64,000 nt of DNA from CALAED01 sp036378315 (GCA_036378315.1 DASUWU010000153.1:12260-76259), one strand, 5' to 3'; shown: positions 36,001 to 62,807, counted from the stretch's first letter. The notes: generated from the letters alone by a model not told the origin. Translations and numbers: made by a program.

Positions 36001-36866
36001 GCGACGTGTGCTTCGGCGCGACCGTCTCGGGGCGGCCCGCCGACCTGCCGGGCGCCGATGCGATGACCGGCATCTTCATCAACACCGTTCCGGTGCGCGT
36101 CGACGTCCCCGACGGGGCCCCCGTGGTCGAGTGGCTGCGCGCGCTGCAGTCCGCGCAGGCCCACGCCCGCAGGTTCGACTTCGTCTCGCTGCCCCAGGTG
36201 CACGCCTGGAGCGGCCTGCCTGGCGGCGTGGACCTCTTCCACAGCATCGTCGTCGTCGACAACTATCCGATCAACGACGTGGCCGTCGCCGCGCACGGGC
36301 TGCGGCTGCGCGAGCTGCGCGGCGTCGAGAACACCAACTACCCGATCAGCCTGGTGGTGGTGCCCGGCGAGCGGCTGACCATCGAGGTCGGCTACGACCC
36401 TGAGCTGTTCGACGCTGCCACCATCGAGCGGACCGCCGACCTGCTGCGCCGCGTCCTGCGCGGGTTCGTCGCCGGTCCGGACGCCGAGCTGGCCGGCCTT
36501 GACCTCCCGGTCGCCGCGCCCGTCGTGCCGCCCGTCGGGGAGCAGGCCGCCCGGCCGGCCGGTGCGCGCCGGCCGGCCGGGCACGTCGAACCGCGCAGCG
36601 ACACCGAACGCCTCGTGGCCGAGGTCTGGGCCGACGTCCTCGAGGTGGACAGGGTCGGCGTCGAGGACGACATCTTCCACCTCGGCGGCGACTCGCTGCG
36701 CAGCCTGTCCATCGCGGCCCGGCTGAAGGCCGCGTTCGGCGTCGCGCTGACCCCGCGCGACGTGCTGACGAGCCGTACCGTCGCCGCCCTCGCCGAGCTG
36801 GTCGAAGAGCGGATCCTGCGCGAGCTGGAGCAGGTGGCCGCCGCCGGTGCCGGCGACGAACTCTGA
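30069..36866 (+). CDS. Non-ribosomal peptide synthetase 1: A-T / C-T-E / C-T
   Basis: This 2265-residue NRPS builds residues 1-3. Order: A (~45-545), T (~590), C (~656-1080), T (~1160), E (~1218-1695), C (~1710-2135), T (~2205). Each T has GGDS with the phosphopantetheine Ser, and C and E domains keep HHxxxDG (HHIVTDG, HHLVVDG, HHLVLDG). The A domain has YTSGSTGRPKG, YRTGD and NGKLDRR; its code reads D-A-L-L-T-G-S-V-V-K, nearest to a Tyr code I recall. The second and third modules pass from C straight to T, with no A domain. No starter condensation domain is present. The GTG at 30069 is the chosen start. A terminal acidic helix (VEERILRELEQVAAAG) likely docks to NRPS-2. Confidence 0.95.
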   Translation: MLSQPSSMPARESKPARDPEAAQAPASQPDPAWNDTGRAVPPATLAELFEAQVARAPERPAVVFDGGALSFAELDERANRLAHLLVGRDVGPERIVALVLPRSVEIVVAQLAVAKAGGAYVPVDPDYPAERIAFMLADSSPVLVVTSAELAGRLPTGADVLVIDAEATAERLAASPAHPPTDADRRAPLSLAHPAYVIYTSGSTGRPKGVVVSHRGLASFSAAEIDHYDVVAGDRVLQFSSPSFDASVLELCMSLPAGAALVVPPPGPLLGEQLAEVVAARRVTHALIPPAALATVPAAAARGLAGFRMVTVGGDACTAELVDVWAPGRRLINSYGPTEATVVATWSDPLAPGTGLPPIGRPILNTRVHVLDDELRPVPVGTAGELYVAGIGLARGYLNRPGLTAERFVANPFDGPGERMYRTGDLVRWRPDGQLEFVGRADDQVKIRGFRIELGEIEAALAGHPDVGAAVVTAREDRPGDKRLVAYIVPAAAGRPADPGELRAFLARTLPVYMLPAAFVTLDELPLSPNGKLDRRALPAPGLATEATVAAPAGGGAGYVAPRTPTEQVLAEIWAEVLGLDRVGVEDDFFALGGDSIQGVRALSRMRAALGVELSARAVFDAPTVARLAGTVRDAARAGRDAPIPPIPPAARDGALPLSAAQRRLWFLDDLTSGGTEYNTGVALRLTGPLDSAALRAALAALVARHASLRTTFDTVDGRGVQIVAPRGELPLRTVDVAAADPAALDEALLEELRAPFDLRRGPLTRALLVRLGEPGRPGEPGQIPEHVLLLCQHHIVTDGWSVDILVRELAALYTAACAGGRAERAELPSPPIEYADYAAWQRDRLAGTALDGDVAYWRRTLTGLPALELPTDRPRPPLLTTAGAVHRHRLPAGLVRELTRLGQAHGATLFITLTSAVQIMLAHHSDQKDIAVGTVTSGRDRAELEDLVGCFINIVVLRSAVDGSKPYGRFLAEVRETVLEAFAHDEVPFDRLVDELQPARDPSRSPLVQALVVLQNAAVRATEMGGLRVAEHDLPRHAARYELVVEFVPAADGGLTMVIEYNTDLFAAATIERLAERLAQLLGGIAADPGRTVAALAAADGDRVGPPGGRRAAPARAVTAAGGAGYVAPRTSAERTLARIWAEVLGLDRVGAEDNFFELGGDSILSIQVVSKARQAGLELTSRDLFVHQTVAALAASRAGAAPAARPAGPQGAVQGDVPLTPIQHWFFATHQAHPEHFDQSVLVELAERVDAAALRRAFDAVLAHHDALRMRFERVGGEWRQYNAPPAASGDAAAGAAAGAGVLTHRDLSGMDADEQAAALRAAAGEIHAGFDLAAGPLLKAVLFDRGATRPAALLIAVHHLVVDGVSWRILLDDLGAAYRQAAGAGDPRIDLGVKTTSFQEWARRLAEHVAAGGLDDERDHWTAGTGWGDPHVPVDAEGANTARSTRSVAARLSREETRTLLQQVPGAYRTQINDVLLAALGRVLSRWTGRPRVLVDLEGHGREDLLDGVDLSRTVGWFTTIYPVALTVPGGGWGEALKSVKEQLRSVPRRGLGYGALRFLAGRGAAPIAVAGEDPPQAGPTPGPHHDPQVSFNYLGQFDWPVGGDGPFAAVPGGLAADEHPDTPRPHLLDVVGAIEQQRLELRWFYSDQVHRESTVRSLAEQLVGALREIIEHCTLPDAGGRTPSDFPLAGLDQAAVDLVAGDGRAVEDVYPLTPMQAGMVYHWLSHGDQGVYLQQVAFVLDGVTDPAVLAAAWQRVVDRTAVLRSRVVSDGVPAPVQVVDRRATVPVTHLDWSALPEAARRERMDRLLDRDRRAGMDIGAAPLLRLALARLSDSAVQVVWTFHHLVLDGWSVFQVLSDVFAEHAALAAGQPGDPAPVARRPFGEYLRWLAAQDLREAERYWRWTLAGLAGPTPLGYDRPPGPAHATVSSDLSRVRLDAAESAELYAFARRHRLTLGTVIQGAWAVLLARGSGERDVCFGATVSGRPADLPGADAMTGIFINTVPVRVDVPDGAPVVEWLRALQSAQAHARRFDFVSLPQVHAWSGLPGGVDLFHSIVVVDNYPINDVAVAAHGLRLRELRGVENTNYPISLVVVPGERLTIEVGYDPELFDAATIERTADLLRRVLRGFVAGPDAELAGLDLPVAAPVVPPVGEQAARPAGARRPAGHVEPRSDTERLVAEVWADVLEVDRVGVEDDIFHLGGDSLRSLSIAARLKAAFGVALTPRDVLTSRTVAALAELVEERILRELEQVAAAGAGDEL
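30195..31965 (+). other. NRPS-1 module 1 (A-T, loading)
   Basis: Loading module with the only A domain of NRPS-1. Code D235 A236 L239 L278 T299 G301 S322 V330 V331 K517 (GrsA numbering, aligned by eye) suggests an aromatic residue such as Tyr, with low certainty. It has no epimerase, so residue 1 should be L. Confidence 0.75.
32034..35180 (+). other. NRPS-1 module 2 (C-T-E, no adenylation domain)
   Basis: An LCL-type C domain (LPLSAAQRRLWFLDD, HHIVTDG) is joined by ~35 residues to a T domain (ELGGDSILSIQ) and an intact E domain (HHLVVDGVSWR, RTVGWFTTIYPVAL). The absence of A is clean, with no vestigial motif. Residue 2 should be D. The T domain needs loading in trans. Confidence 0.85.
35196..36830 (+). 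other. NRPS-1 module 3 (C-T, no adenylation domain)
   Basis: A DCL-type C domain (VEDVYPLTPMQAG, HHLVLDGWS), as expected after an epimerase, connects directly to a T domain (HLGGDSLRSLS) through a Pro/Ala/Gly linker. There is no A domain. Residue 3 should be L. Confidence 0.85.
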
Positions 36867-36887
36867 GAAGACACGAGGAGAGAACCG

Positions 36888-57100
<20,213 letters not shown>

Positions 57101-57104
<4 letters not shown>

Positions 57105-58381
57105 GCGCGGCGGAACCGGCCGCCCCCTCGGCGGCGCCCGCCGTGCCGCTGGCCCGTAACCGCGCCTACCGCCTGCTGTGGGGCGCCCAGGCCGCGTCGG
57201 AGTTCGGCGCCCACGCGGTGACGATCGCCTTCCCGCTGCTCGTGCTCGCGCTGACCGGCTCGGCGGCGGCGTCCGGACTGGTGCTCGGGACGGTCGCCGC
57301 GGCCCAGCTGTGCGCCGGCCTGCCGGCCGGGGCGCTGGTGGACCGCTGGAGCCGCAAGCGGGTCATGCTGGTCTGCGAGGCGGCCCAGGCCCTCGCCGCC
57401 GCCAGCATCGCCGCCGCCGTCTGGCGGGACGTCGTGACGGTGCCGCACCTGGTGGCCGTGGCGGCCGTCATGGGCGTGTGCACGGCGCTGTTCGAGCCGG
57501 CGGAGGAGGCGTCGCTGCCGGCCATCGTGCCGGAGGGGCAGCTGCCCACCGCGGTGGCGATGAACTCGGCCCGTACCTACCTGGGACAGCTGTCGGGCAC
57601 CGCGGCCGGCGGGTTCCTGTTCGCGCTGGCGCGGTTCGTGCCGTTCGTCGTCGACCTGGTCACGCACGTGGGCGCGCTGGTCGCGCTCGCGTTCGTCCGG
57701 CTGCCGGCGCGGCCGCCGCGCACCGAACCCGGCAACCGGCTCGACCGGGAGATCAAGGCCGGGCTCGCGTGGGTGTGGCGGCATCGCCACATCCGGGTCA
57801 CCGCGCTGTGCGCCGTGGTGCTCAACCTCTTCTTCGCAGCCTTCTACCTCGTGATCATCGTGCTGGCGCGGAGCAGGGGAGTGCCCGCAGCGGAGATCGG
57901 CGTCATGGCGGCCATGCTCGGCGTGGGCGGCATCGTTGGCGCCCTGGTCGCGCCGTACCTGCAGAGCAGGATGTCGCCGTACGTCTCGATCGCCGGCGTG
58001 TTCTGGGCGCTGACCGTGCTGACCCCGCTCGCCGTGTTCATCGACAACGGTTACCTCATGGGCGCCCTGTTCTTCGCCATGGCGCTGCTGCCGCCGACCG
58101 CGAACACGACGATCATGACCGAGCAGCTGCTGCTGACACCCGACGAGATGCGCGGCCGGCTGAGCAGCGTCATCGGGCTGATCACCGGCGTCGCCGGCGC
58201 GGTCGGGCCGGTGCTGGGCGGTGCGCTCACCGAGGCGGTCTCCGGGGCCACCGCGGTGCTGGTCTGCGCCGGCGGCATCGCGGCCGTGACGGTGCTGGTC
58301 TCCGTCAACTCCACGCTGCGCCGGTTCCCTCGGCGCGAGCCGGCCGCCGAACCGGTGCCGGCCGAGTCAGCCGCCTCCTGA
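57101..58381 (+). CDS. MFS transporter of the NRPS operon (putative peptide exporter)
   Basis: This 426-residue protein has ~12 membrane segments and the MFS motif GALVDRWSRKRVMLVCEAAQAL between helices 2 and 3. NRAYRLLWGAQAASEFGAHAV at the N-terminus is typical of the MFS_3/Enterobactin-exporter-like group. The ATG at 57101 overlaps the NRPS-2 stop (ATGA), so it is translated with the synthetase. This makes it the likely exporter of the peptide and a self-resistance factor. The C-terminal 40 residues are polar and Pro/Ala/Glu-rich. The exported substrate is inferred from context only. It is followed by the MbtH gene 45 bp downstream. Confidence 0.9.
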
Positions 58382-58426
58382 CCAGGCACGCTTGCCGAAC
58401 CGAAGTACCGAAGAAAGGATCGCGTG

Positions 58427-58630
58427 ATGGACGACAACGCCAGGTACGAGGTGCTCCGCAACGACGAGGACCAGTACTCGCTGTGGCCCGCCGGCACCGA
58501 CGTGCCGGCCGGCTGGCATCGGGTGGGCAAGGAAGGCACCAAGGAGGAGTGCTCGGCGTACGTCGACGAGGTGTGGACCGACATGCGTCCGCGCAGCCTC
58601 CGCGAGCAGATGGACGCCCAGCCGCAGTAG
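58427..58630 (+). CDS. MbtH-like protein
   Basis: From ATG 58427, seven bases after AAAGGA, the protein has 67 residues; the GTG at 58424 is too close to the ribosome-binding site. The MbtH signature is intact: NDEDQYSLWPAGTDVPAGW with S, W and P, then GTKEECSAYVDEVWTDMRP with WTDMRP. These proteins bind A domains and are needed for solubility or activity of many of them. It should serve the six A domains of NRPS-1 and NRPS-2 and is the last gene of the operon. Confidence 0.95.
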   Translation: MDDNARYEVLRNDEDQYSLWPAGTDVPAGWHRVGKEGTKEECSAYVDEVWTDMRPRSLREQMDAQPQ

Positions 58631-58641
58631 GGACCGGCCGC

Positions 58642-58672
58642 CGCCGAGCTCGCCGGTGGGCGAGCCTCGGCG
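58642..58672 (+). terminator. Hairpin after mbtH, probable end of the NRPS operon
   Basis: Arms cgccgagctcgcc and ggcgagcctcggcg pair with a single bulged base around a short loop, starting about 12 bp after the mbtH stop. There is no clear T-tract, which is common in actinomycete terminators. Confidence 0.55.
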
Positions 58673-59068
58673 CGCGGCGCGTCAGGATCCGGCGCCGCCG
58701 GCCGAACCCGCGCCCGCGTTCCGCGGGGCCTGTTCCCGCCGTGACCTCGCTTCGGCCGTGCGCCGGCCGGCGGTGGCGTGCACAGGGGCCACATCGATGC
58801 CCTGTCGGCGACCGCCTCCAGCCACACCTCCGACAGCACGTTCGTCTCCAAGCCGATCTCGGACCGGATGTCGGCGCGCGATGCCGCCCGGTTCTGGCTG
58901 ATCACGACGAACGTCGGATCTTCCCCAAGTCGTCCGGCCAACGCCTATGATCAGTCATCCTCATGGCACAGATCGTGATCCGCAGCCAACGTGCCAGAGT
59001 GCAGGCGACCGACTGCTTGGAGGCGCGATGCGCGATATGCCCGACGTCCTGACGGCGTGGGGAGCAGA
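58673..59068. other. Intergenic region between NRPS operon and WhiJ-like set
   Basis: About 400 bases without an intact gene. Apart from the possible DUF1003 remnant on the minus strand I see no feature. The AT-richer part near 58940-58980 probably contains the promoter of the DUF397-like gene at 59069. Confidence 0.4.
58775..58938 (-). pseudogene. Possible DUF1003 membrane-protein remnant
   Basis: Reading the minus strand from ~58938, the fragment GEDPTFVVISQNRAASRADI followed by RSEIGLETNVLSEVWLEA resembles the C-terminal end of DUF1003 proteins (MISQNRQ-type motif, then an N-L-x-E segment). The membrane helices expected before it are missing and no start codon with a ribosome-binding site precedes it. 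The match is from memory and short. A chance resemblance is possible. Confidence 0.35.
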
Positions 59069-59350
59069 GTGAGCGCCGGCGCGGAAGGTGCCGGAAAGCC
59101 GACCGTGGCAGGGCTCGGAGTCGATCTCGACGCGGTGACCTGGCGCAGGTCGGGAGACGGGGACGGCGCGATCGAGGTGGCGTTCGCCGTCGCCGGAGGG
59201 CAGACCTGGGTGCTGATGCGGGTGGCCGGCGACCCGGCCGGCCGGGTCCTGGTGTACGACCGCCACGAGTGGGAGTGCTTCCTGGACGGAGCCAAGAAGG
59301 GCGAGTTCGACGCCGCCGCCACCACCGACCCGGCGGCCGGCGACCGTTGA
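59069..59350 (+). CDS. DUF397-like protein
   Basis: From GTG 59069 (ggggag upstream) the protein has 93 residues. The second half resembles the DUF397 pattern: VTWRRSGDGDGAIEVAFAVAGG, then VLVYDRHEWECFLDGAKKGEFD, equivalent to the usual E-W-x-x-F-L-x-G-x-K-x-G-E-F-D ending. It is longer and more diverged than the canonical DUF397 protein at 60395 and lacks the NCVEVA core. DUF397 proteins pair with XRE/DUF5753 regulators in WhiJ-like sets, and an XRE gene follows 191 bp downstream. The function is likely regulatory, but this is inferred. Confidence 0.7.
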   Translation: MSAGAEGAGKPTVAGLGVDLDAVTWRRSGDGDGAIEVAFAVAGGQTWVLMRVAGDPAGRVLVYDRHEWECFLDGAKKGEFDAAATTDPAAGDR

Positions 59351-59479
59351 GGCCCGGCCGGGCATGGTTCGGGCGCACACGCCCGCGCACGCCGTCTCCA
59401 CCACCGCACCGCTGAACGCATGAATGCTTCGTGACCGCCGCCGCGGCGGTACGAGATCGTCGGCAGATCGCCAATGTGC

Positions 59480-59492
59480 TTGTGATTCACAA
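59480..59492 (+). promoter_or_regulatory. 13-bp inverted repeat upstream of the XRE regulator
   Basis: ttgtgattcacaa is a perfect palindrome around one central base and lies 50 bp before the GTG of the XRE gene. A -10-like agtatgct follows at ~59503. It is a natural candidate for an autoregulatory operator. Confidence 0.55.
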
Positions 59493-59541
59493 TTTTCACC
59501 GGAGTATGCTGACTGCGACGTCCTGTCAAGGAGGGGTCTAG

Positions 59542-60390
59542 GTGGCCGAGGACGCCGACGGGGCCACGATCGCCAAGCGGCGGCTGTCCCGCATCCTGAC
59601 TGAGCTCCGCGTCAAGAACGGCTACACGGCCAACCAGGTCACCGACAAGCTGAACTGGGGTCGCGGCAAGGTCGGGCGGTTCGAGGCCAACGTCTGGCGG
59701 CGGCCCGAGATGAGCGACATCCGCGACCTGCTGCGCATCTACGGCGTCCCCGACGCGGACCGGCACGAGCTGGAGGAGCTCGCCATGCTGGCCCGCAGGC
59801 GGGCATGGTGGCGCGACTACCCGGACGTGTTCGACAACGAGTTTCCCGGCTTCGAGAACGACGCGGCGCGCATCCGCACGTACATGCCGCTTGTCCTGCC
59901 CGGACTGCTGCAGACCCGGCCGTACATCGAGGCGCACATGCGGTCCGGCTCCAAGCCGCCCGAGTGGCGGGCGCGGGCGCTCGAAGCCAGGCTGCGCCGC
60001 CAGGCGATCCTCGACCGGGCCGGCGGCGCCGCTCCCGAGCTGATCGCCGTCATCACCGAGGCGTCCCTGATGTACCGCTGGGGCACGCGGGATGAGCGGC
60101 GTGCCCAGGTCGGCCACCTCGTCGAGATGAGCCGGCGGCCCGACATCGAGCTGCGGCTGCTGCGCTTCGCCGACGGGCCGCACCCCGGCATGAGCAGCCT
60201 CATCAACATCTTCGACTACCCCGATGACCCGAGCTCGCTCTTCTTGGAGGACGACGTGACCATTCAGGAGGTGAGCGACCAGGAGCGTGTGCAAGCGATG
60301 TCAGAGACCTTCGGCATGATCCGGGACGCGGCGATGGAGCCCGCAGGGACCGTGGCCTGCCTGAAGCGCCTCACTGAAGCACTGGAGTGA
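59542..60390 (+). CDS. XRE-family regulator with DUF5753 (WhiJ-like)
   Basis: This 282-residue protein starts at GTG 59542, after AAGGAGG. Residues ~12-60 are a helix-turn-helix (RRLSRILTELRVKNGYTANQVTDKLNWGRGKVGRFEA). Residues ~85-275 are DUF5753: MLARRRAWWRDYPDVFDNEF, YMPLVLPGLLQTRPYIEAHM, VITEASLMYRWGTRDERRAQVGHL. WhiJ and its relatives are pleiotropic developmental or antibiotic regulators in actinomycetes that work with a DUF397 partner. The DUF397 gene starts 4 bp after the stop, giving a typical pair. Its inverted repeat at 59480-59492 may be its own operator. Target genes are not known. Confidence 0.92.
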   Translation: MAEDADGATIAKRRLSRILTELRVKNGYTANQVTDKLNWGRGKVGRFEANVWRRPEMSDIRDLLRIYGVPDADRHELEELAMLARRRAWWRDYPDVFDNEFPGFENDAARIRTYMPLVLPGLLQTRPYIEAHMRSGSKPPEWRARALEARLRRQAILDRAGGAAPELIAVITEASLMYRWGTRDERRAQVGHLVEMSRRPDIELRLLRFADGPHPGMSSLINIFDYPDDPSSLFLEDDVTIQEVSDQERVQAMSETFGMIRDAAMEPAGTVACLKRLTEALE

Positions 60391-60394
60391 GCCA

Positions 60395-60598
60395 ATGATC
60401 GACCTGTCTCAAGCCGAGTGGCGCAAGGCCACCCGCAGCACCGGCAGCAACGGGGGCTGCGTGGAGATAGCCGCCAACCTTCCGGGCGTCGCGGCGGTCC
60501 GTGACAGCAAGCGGCCGGGAGATGGCGCGCACGTCGTGGACCGTGCCGCGTTCGCCGCGTTCCTCGCCGACGTGAAGGCCGACCGTTACGACATCTGA
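60395..60598 (+). CDS. DUF397 protein (WhiJ-partner type)
   Basis: This 67-residue protein is a canonical DUF397 member: AEWRKATRSTGSNGGCVEIA, VRDSKRPGDG and the ending FAAFLADVKADRYD. The gene lies 4 bp after the XRE/DUF5753 regulator, so the two are cotranscribed. In the WhiJ-like systems such small proteins modulate or antagonise the XRE partner. A strong hairpin at 60647-60677 closes the transcript. Confidence 0.92.
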   Translation: MIDLSQAEWRKATRSTGSNGGCVEIAANLPGVAAVRDSKRPGDGAHVVDRAAFAAFLADVKADRYDI

Positions 60599-60646
60599 CG
60601 CCTGCCGGCGCCGTTGGCAGGAGTCCGAACGCCAACCGAGGAAAAC

Positions 60647-60677
60647 GATCCCCCGGGGCGGCACCCCCGGGGGGATC
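60647..60677 (+). terminator. Strong hairpin terminator after the DUF397 gene
   Basis: Arms gatcccccgggg and ccccggggggatc pair with one bulged base and a short loop (cggca), followed by tactttct. It lies 48 bp past the DUF397 stop and fits intrinsic termination. Confidence 0.88.
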
Positions 60678-60862
60678 TACTTTCTCGAGGCTGTCTCAAG
60701 CCTTGACTGTAACCCTACAACGAGGAATGTCGATTGTGGGGAGATAATTGCCGTCCGGCCGCCCGTTCTAGAGGTATTTTCTCTGATGGGCAGCTTGTGA
60801 AGCCTGTGCAGCATTCCATAATCTGTGATGCACAGATCGCAAGCCGCATACCAGTGTTTCCG

Positions 60863-61699
60863 GTGGTGACGACGCGGGCGACGGCGCTCATGTCGGGGAC
60901 GGCGCGGACGGACGGCGTGTTGAAACAGATCGCGACAGGAGGCTGCTCGGCCTGGGCCTTGCCGCCCGACGAGAAGAGCCCGGGGCTCGCCCGATCGATC
61001 GTACGGCGGGCACTCGCCGACCTCGGTTTTCCCGACGACTACATCGCCGACGTCGTCCTGTGCGTGAGCGAGCTGACCACCAACGCGATCGTGCACGCGC
61101 GCGGCCACGGCGCGCCGGAGGCGGCGGCCACGGCGCCGGAACTGTGGCTGTATCGCCGCGGCCACGACGGTGACCCGCAACTGGTCGTCGCCGTCTTCGA
61201 CTCCCTGCGCCGGCTGCGCGCCCGCCAGCCCGCCCTGCCGAGGGACCTGCTCGCCGAGGGCGGCCGCGGCCTCGACATCGTCGGCATCGTGGCCGCCGGC
61301 CAGTCCGGCTGGCACCTCACGCGGTCGCGGCTCGGCGGCTGGCAGGTGCCGGGCAAGGCATGCTGGTTCGCGCTGCCGATACCCGAGTCGTTCCCTCCGG
61401 TGCTGCCCCCGCGGCTGCGGCTGACCGAGGCGCAGGCGGCCGGCGCGCTGGCCTCCCTGCTGGTCGAGCGGGGGCTCACCCAGATGATCCACCAGGACGC
61501 GGAGCGCCAGTCGGTGCTGTCCGTACGGCACGGGCTGACGGTCTGGTGTCGCGCCGGGGCCTTCTGGTGGACGAGCGCCGGCGTCCGCAGGCGACGCCCG
61601 TTCTCCGACATCATCGAGGTCGGCGAGCGCGTCGTCCAGCTGCACGAAGAGCTGGTCGGCGCGGCGGCCGGCGCGGAGCCGAGAACGACGGCGATGTAG
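60863..61699 (+). CDS. Anti-sigma-type ATP-binding protein (HATPase_c_2)
   Basis: The HATPase core is clear: LARSIVRRALADLGFPDDYIADVVLCVSELTTNAIVHARGHG is the N box, VAVFDSLRRLRARQP the G1 region, and LLAEGGRGLDIVGIVA the G2 box. These match the RsbW/SpoIIAB-like ATPases that act as anti-sigma factors or regulators. Coding-type codons begin at the GTG GTG at 60863/60866; ATG 60890 is the alternative. An upstream TTG at 60734 has non-coding codon use. The length is ~278 residues. In WhiJ-like sets this ATPase sits beside the XRE/DUF397 pair, but here a terminator separates them. The C-terminal 90 residues are family-specific and of unknown role. Confidence 0.85.
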   Translation: MVTTRATALMSGTARTDGVLKQIATGGCSAWALPPDEKSPGLARSIVRRALADLGFPDDYIADVVLCVSELTTNAIVHARGHGAPEAAATAPELWLYRRGHDGDPQLVVAVFDSLRRLRARQPALPRDLLAEGGRGLDIVGIVAAGQSGWHLTRSRLGGWQVPGKACWFALPIPESFPPVLPPRLRLTEAQAAGALASLLVERGLTQMIHQDAERQSVLSVRHGLTVWCRAGAFWWTSAGVRRRRPFSDIIEVGERVVQLHEELVGAAAGAEPRTTAM

Positions 61700-61702
61700 G
61701 GG

Positions 61703-62068
61703 TCAGCGCCGGCGGCGCAGCGCATACGCCAGGTTGACCATGACGATGCCGGTCCAGATGACCGTCAGCGCCGCCAGGCTGTGCATTCCGGCGGCGATCC
61801 CGCTGAGCGGGATGGAAACGCCGAGCGAGACGCACGCCACGGTGATGGTGACGCGGCGCTCGCCGGCCGCCGCCCGTTCTGACCGCAGCCACAGGTCGGG
61901 CTCAGGGGCGGCCGGCCGGCCGTGGAAGGCGGCCAGCCTGGCCTGGATCGTCTGGTCGACGCGTTCTGCCAGCGACTCGGCGAACGCGGCGTCGTAGTCC
62001 GGCCCGAGCTCGCGGCGCGCCTGGAGCGCCGCCGCGAGGTCGTCGCGCGGCAGGCCTGGTGTCGTCAT
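61703..62068 (-). CDS. Small membrane protein with two transmembrane helices
   Basis: From ATG 62068 this 121-residue protein has a cytoplasmic, charged N-terminus (PRDDLAAALQARRELGPDYDAAFAESLAERVDQTIQARLAA), then helix 1 (VTITVACVSLGVSIPLSGIAAGM) and helix 2 (LAALTVIWTGIVMVNLAYAL), ending in RRRR. I do not recognise a named family. Similar proteins occur widely in actinomycetes as hypotheticals. It converges with the ATPase gene at its left. An extra 12-residue upstream extension is not supported. Confidence 0.7.
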   Translation of the reverse strand: MTTPGLPRDDLAAALQARRELGPDYDAAFAESLAERVDQTIQARLAAFHGRPAAPEPDLWLRSERAAAGERRVTITVACVSLGVSIPLSGIAAGMHSLAALTVIWTGIVMVNLAYALRRRR

Positions 62069-62199
62069 GGCTTGGTTATACGCGCGCGGGACGTGACCGC
62101 ACATCCGCCCAGGGGCGGAGACGCCGTCTCGTACGCCAGTATGAGAGCTGCGCCAGTATGGAGCACGGACAGCGCGCGCCCGAACCGAGGAGGTGCGAG

Positions 62200-62775
62200 G
62201 TGCAAGCCCGCTCGGCGGCCATCATCGGGGGACGGCTGGCGGCGTACGCCATGGTGGCGGCCGCCGTCGCCATCCTGGCCAACACGGCCGTCGGCAGTTG
62301 CCAGGGCGGCGACCAGGGCGCCGGCCCGGCCGCGGCCGGCGCGCGGACGGGTCTTTCCACCGGCGGGCCGGCGGGCATCGCCGGCCAGGGCGGCCCCGCC
62401 GGCCTGCCGCCGGGCGCGGCTGCGGGCGGCCAGGCGGGCGGTCAGGCGGGCGCGCCGGCCGCGTCCGCCGCCCCGCGCACGCCGGCGCTGCCGCCGCAGG
62501 TGGCGGTCGCCCAGCTACGCGCCCTCGCCGGCAAGTGGCTGAGCACGGCCAAGTCCAAGGACTACTTCGTCTTCAGGGCCGACGGCACCGGGGCCTGGAT
62601 GGTCAGGGGTCGGGCGCTGTGGCAGGGCGAGGTCATCCCGACGGGCCGGGGCGCCTACCGGCTGGCCTGGCAGACCACCATGCCGAACAACGCGGCGTAC
62701 TGGCATGTCACGCTGCTCGACGGCGGCAGGAGGCTGCTGTTCGACGGCACGCGGAAGACATATCGAAAGGTCTGA
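62200..62775 (+). CDS. Putative lipoprotein or secreted protein of unknown function
   Basis: From GTG 62200, six bases after GAGGAGG, the protein has 191 residues; ATG 62158 is an alternative start. A hydrophobic signal segment (GGRLAAYAMVAAAVAILANTAV) ends in VGSC, a plausible lipobox with C as the lipidated residue. A Gly/Ala/Pro-rich linker (residues ~40-95) leads to a compact domain of ~90 residues (QLRALAGKWLSTAKSKDYFVFRADGTGAWMV, YRLAWQTTMPNNAAYWHVTLLDGGRRLLFDGTRKTYRKV), probably a beta-barrel. I do not recognise its family. It is likely anchored outside the cell membrane. Its stop lies inside the bidirectional hairpin. Confidence 0.72.
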   Translation: MQARSAAIIGGRLAAYAMVAAAVAILANTAVGSCQGGDQGAGPAAAGARTGLSTGGPAGIAGQGGPAGLPPGAAAGGQAGGQAGAPAASAAPRTPALPPQVAVAQLRALAGKWLSTAKSKDYFVFRADGTGAWMVRGRALWQGEVIPTGRGAYRLAWQTTMPNNAAYWHVTLLDGGRRLLFDGTRKTYRKV

Positions 62776-62807
62776 CGGCGCGTCCCTGTCACGCGCCGCC
62801 AGACCTT
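62767..62807 (+). terminator. Bidirectional hairpin terminator between the lipoprotein and LPMO genes
   Basis: 17-bp arms (aaggtctgacggcgcgt and acgcgccgccagacctt) pair with a single mismatch around the loop ccctgtc. The stop codon of the left gene (62773-62775) lies in the left arm. It should terminate both converging genes. Confidence 0.9.

Noticed and set aside
29979..36680. Very long open frame on the minus strand opposite NRPS-1
   Set aside because: High-GC codon bias on the plus strand leaves the antisense frame without stops. The translation is low-complexity with no domains.
60734..60862. Longer N-terminus for the ATPase from TTG 60734
   Set aside because: Codons in this stretch (TCT, AGA, ATT, ATA) differ sharply from the GC-ending codons that begin at 60863, so it is probably leader DNA.
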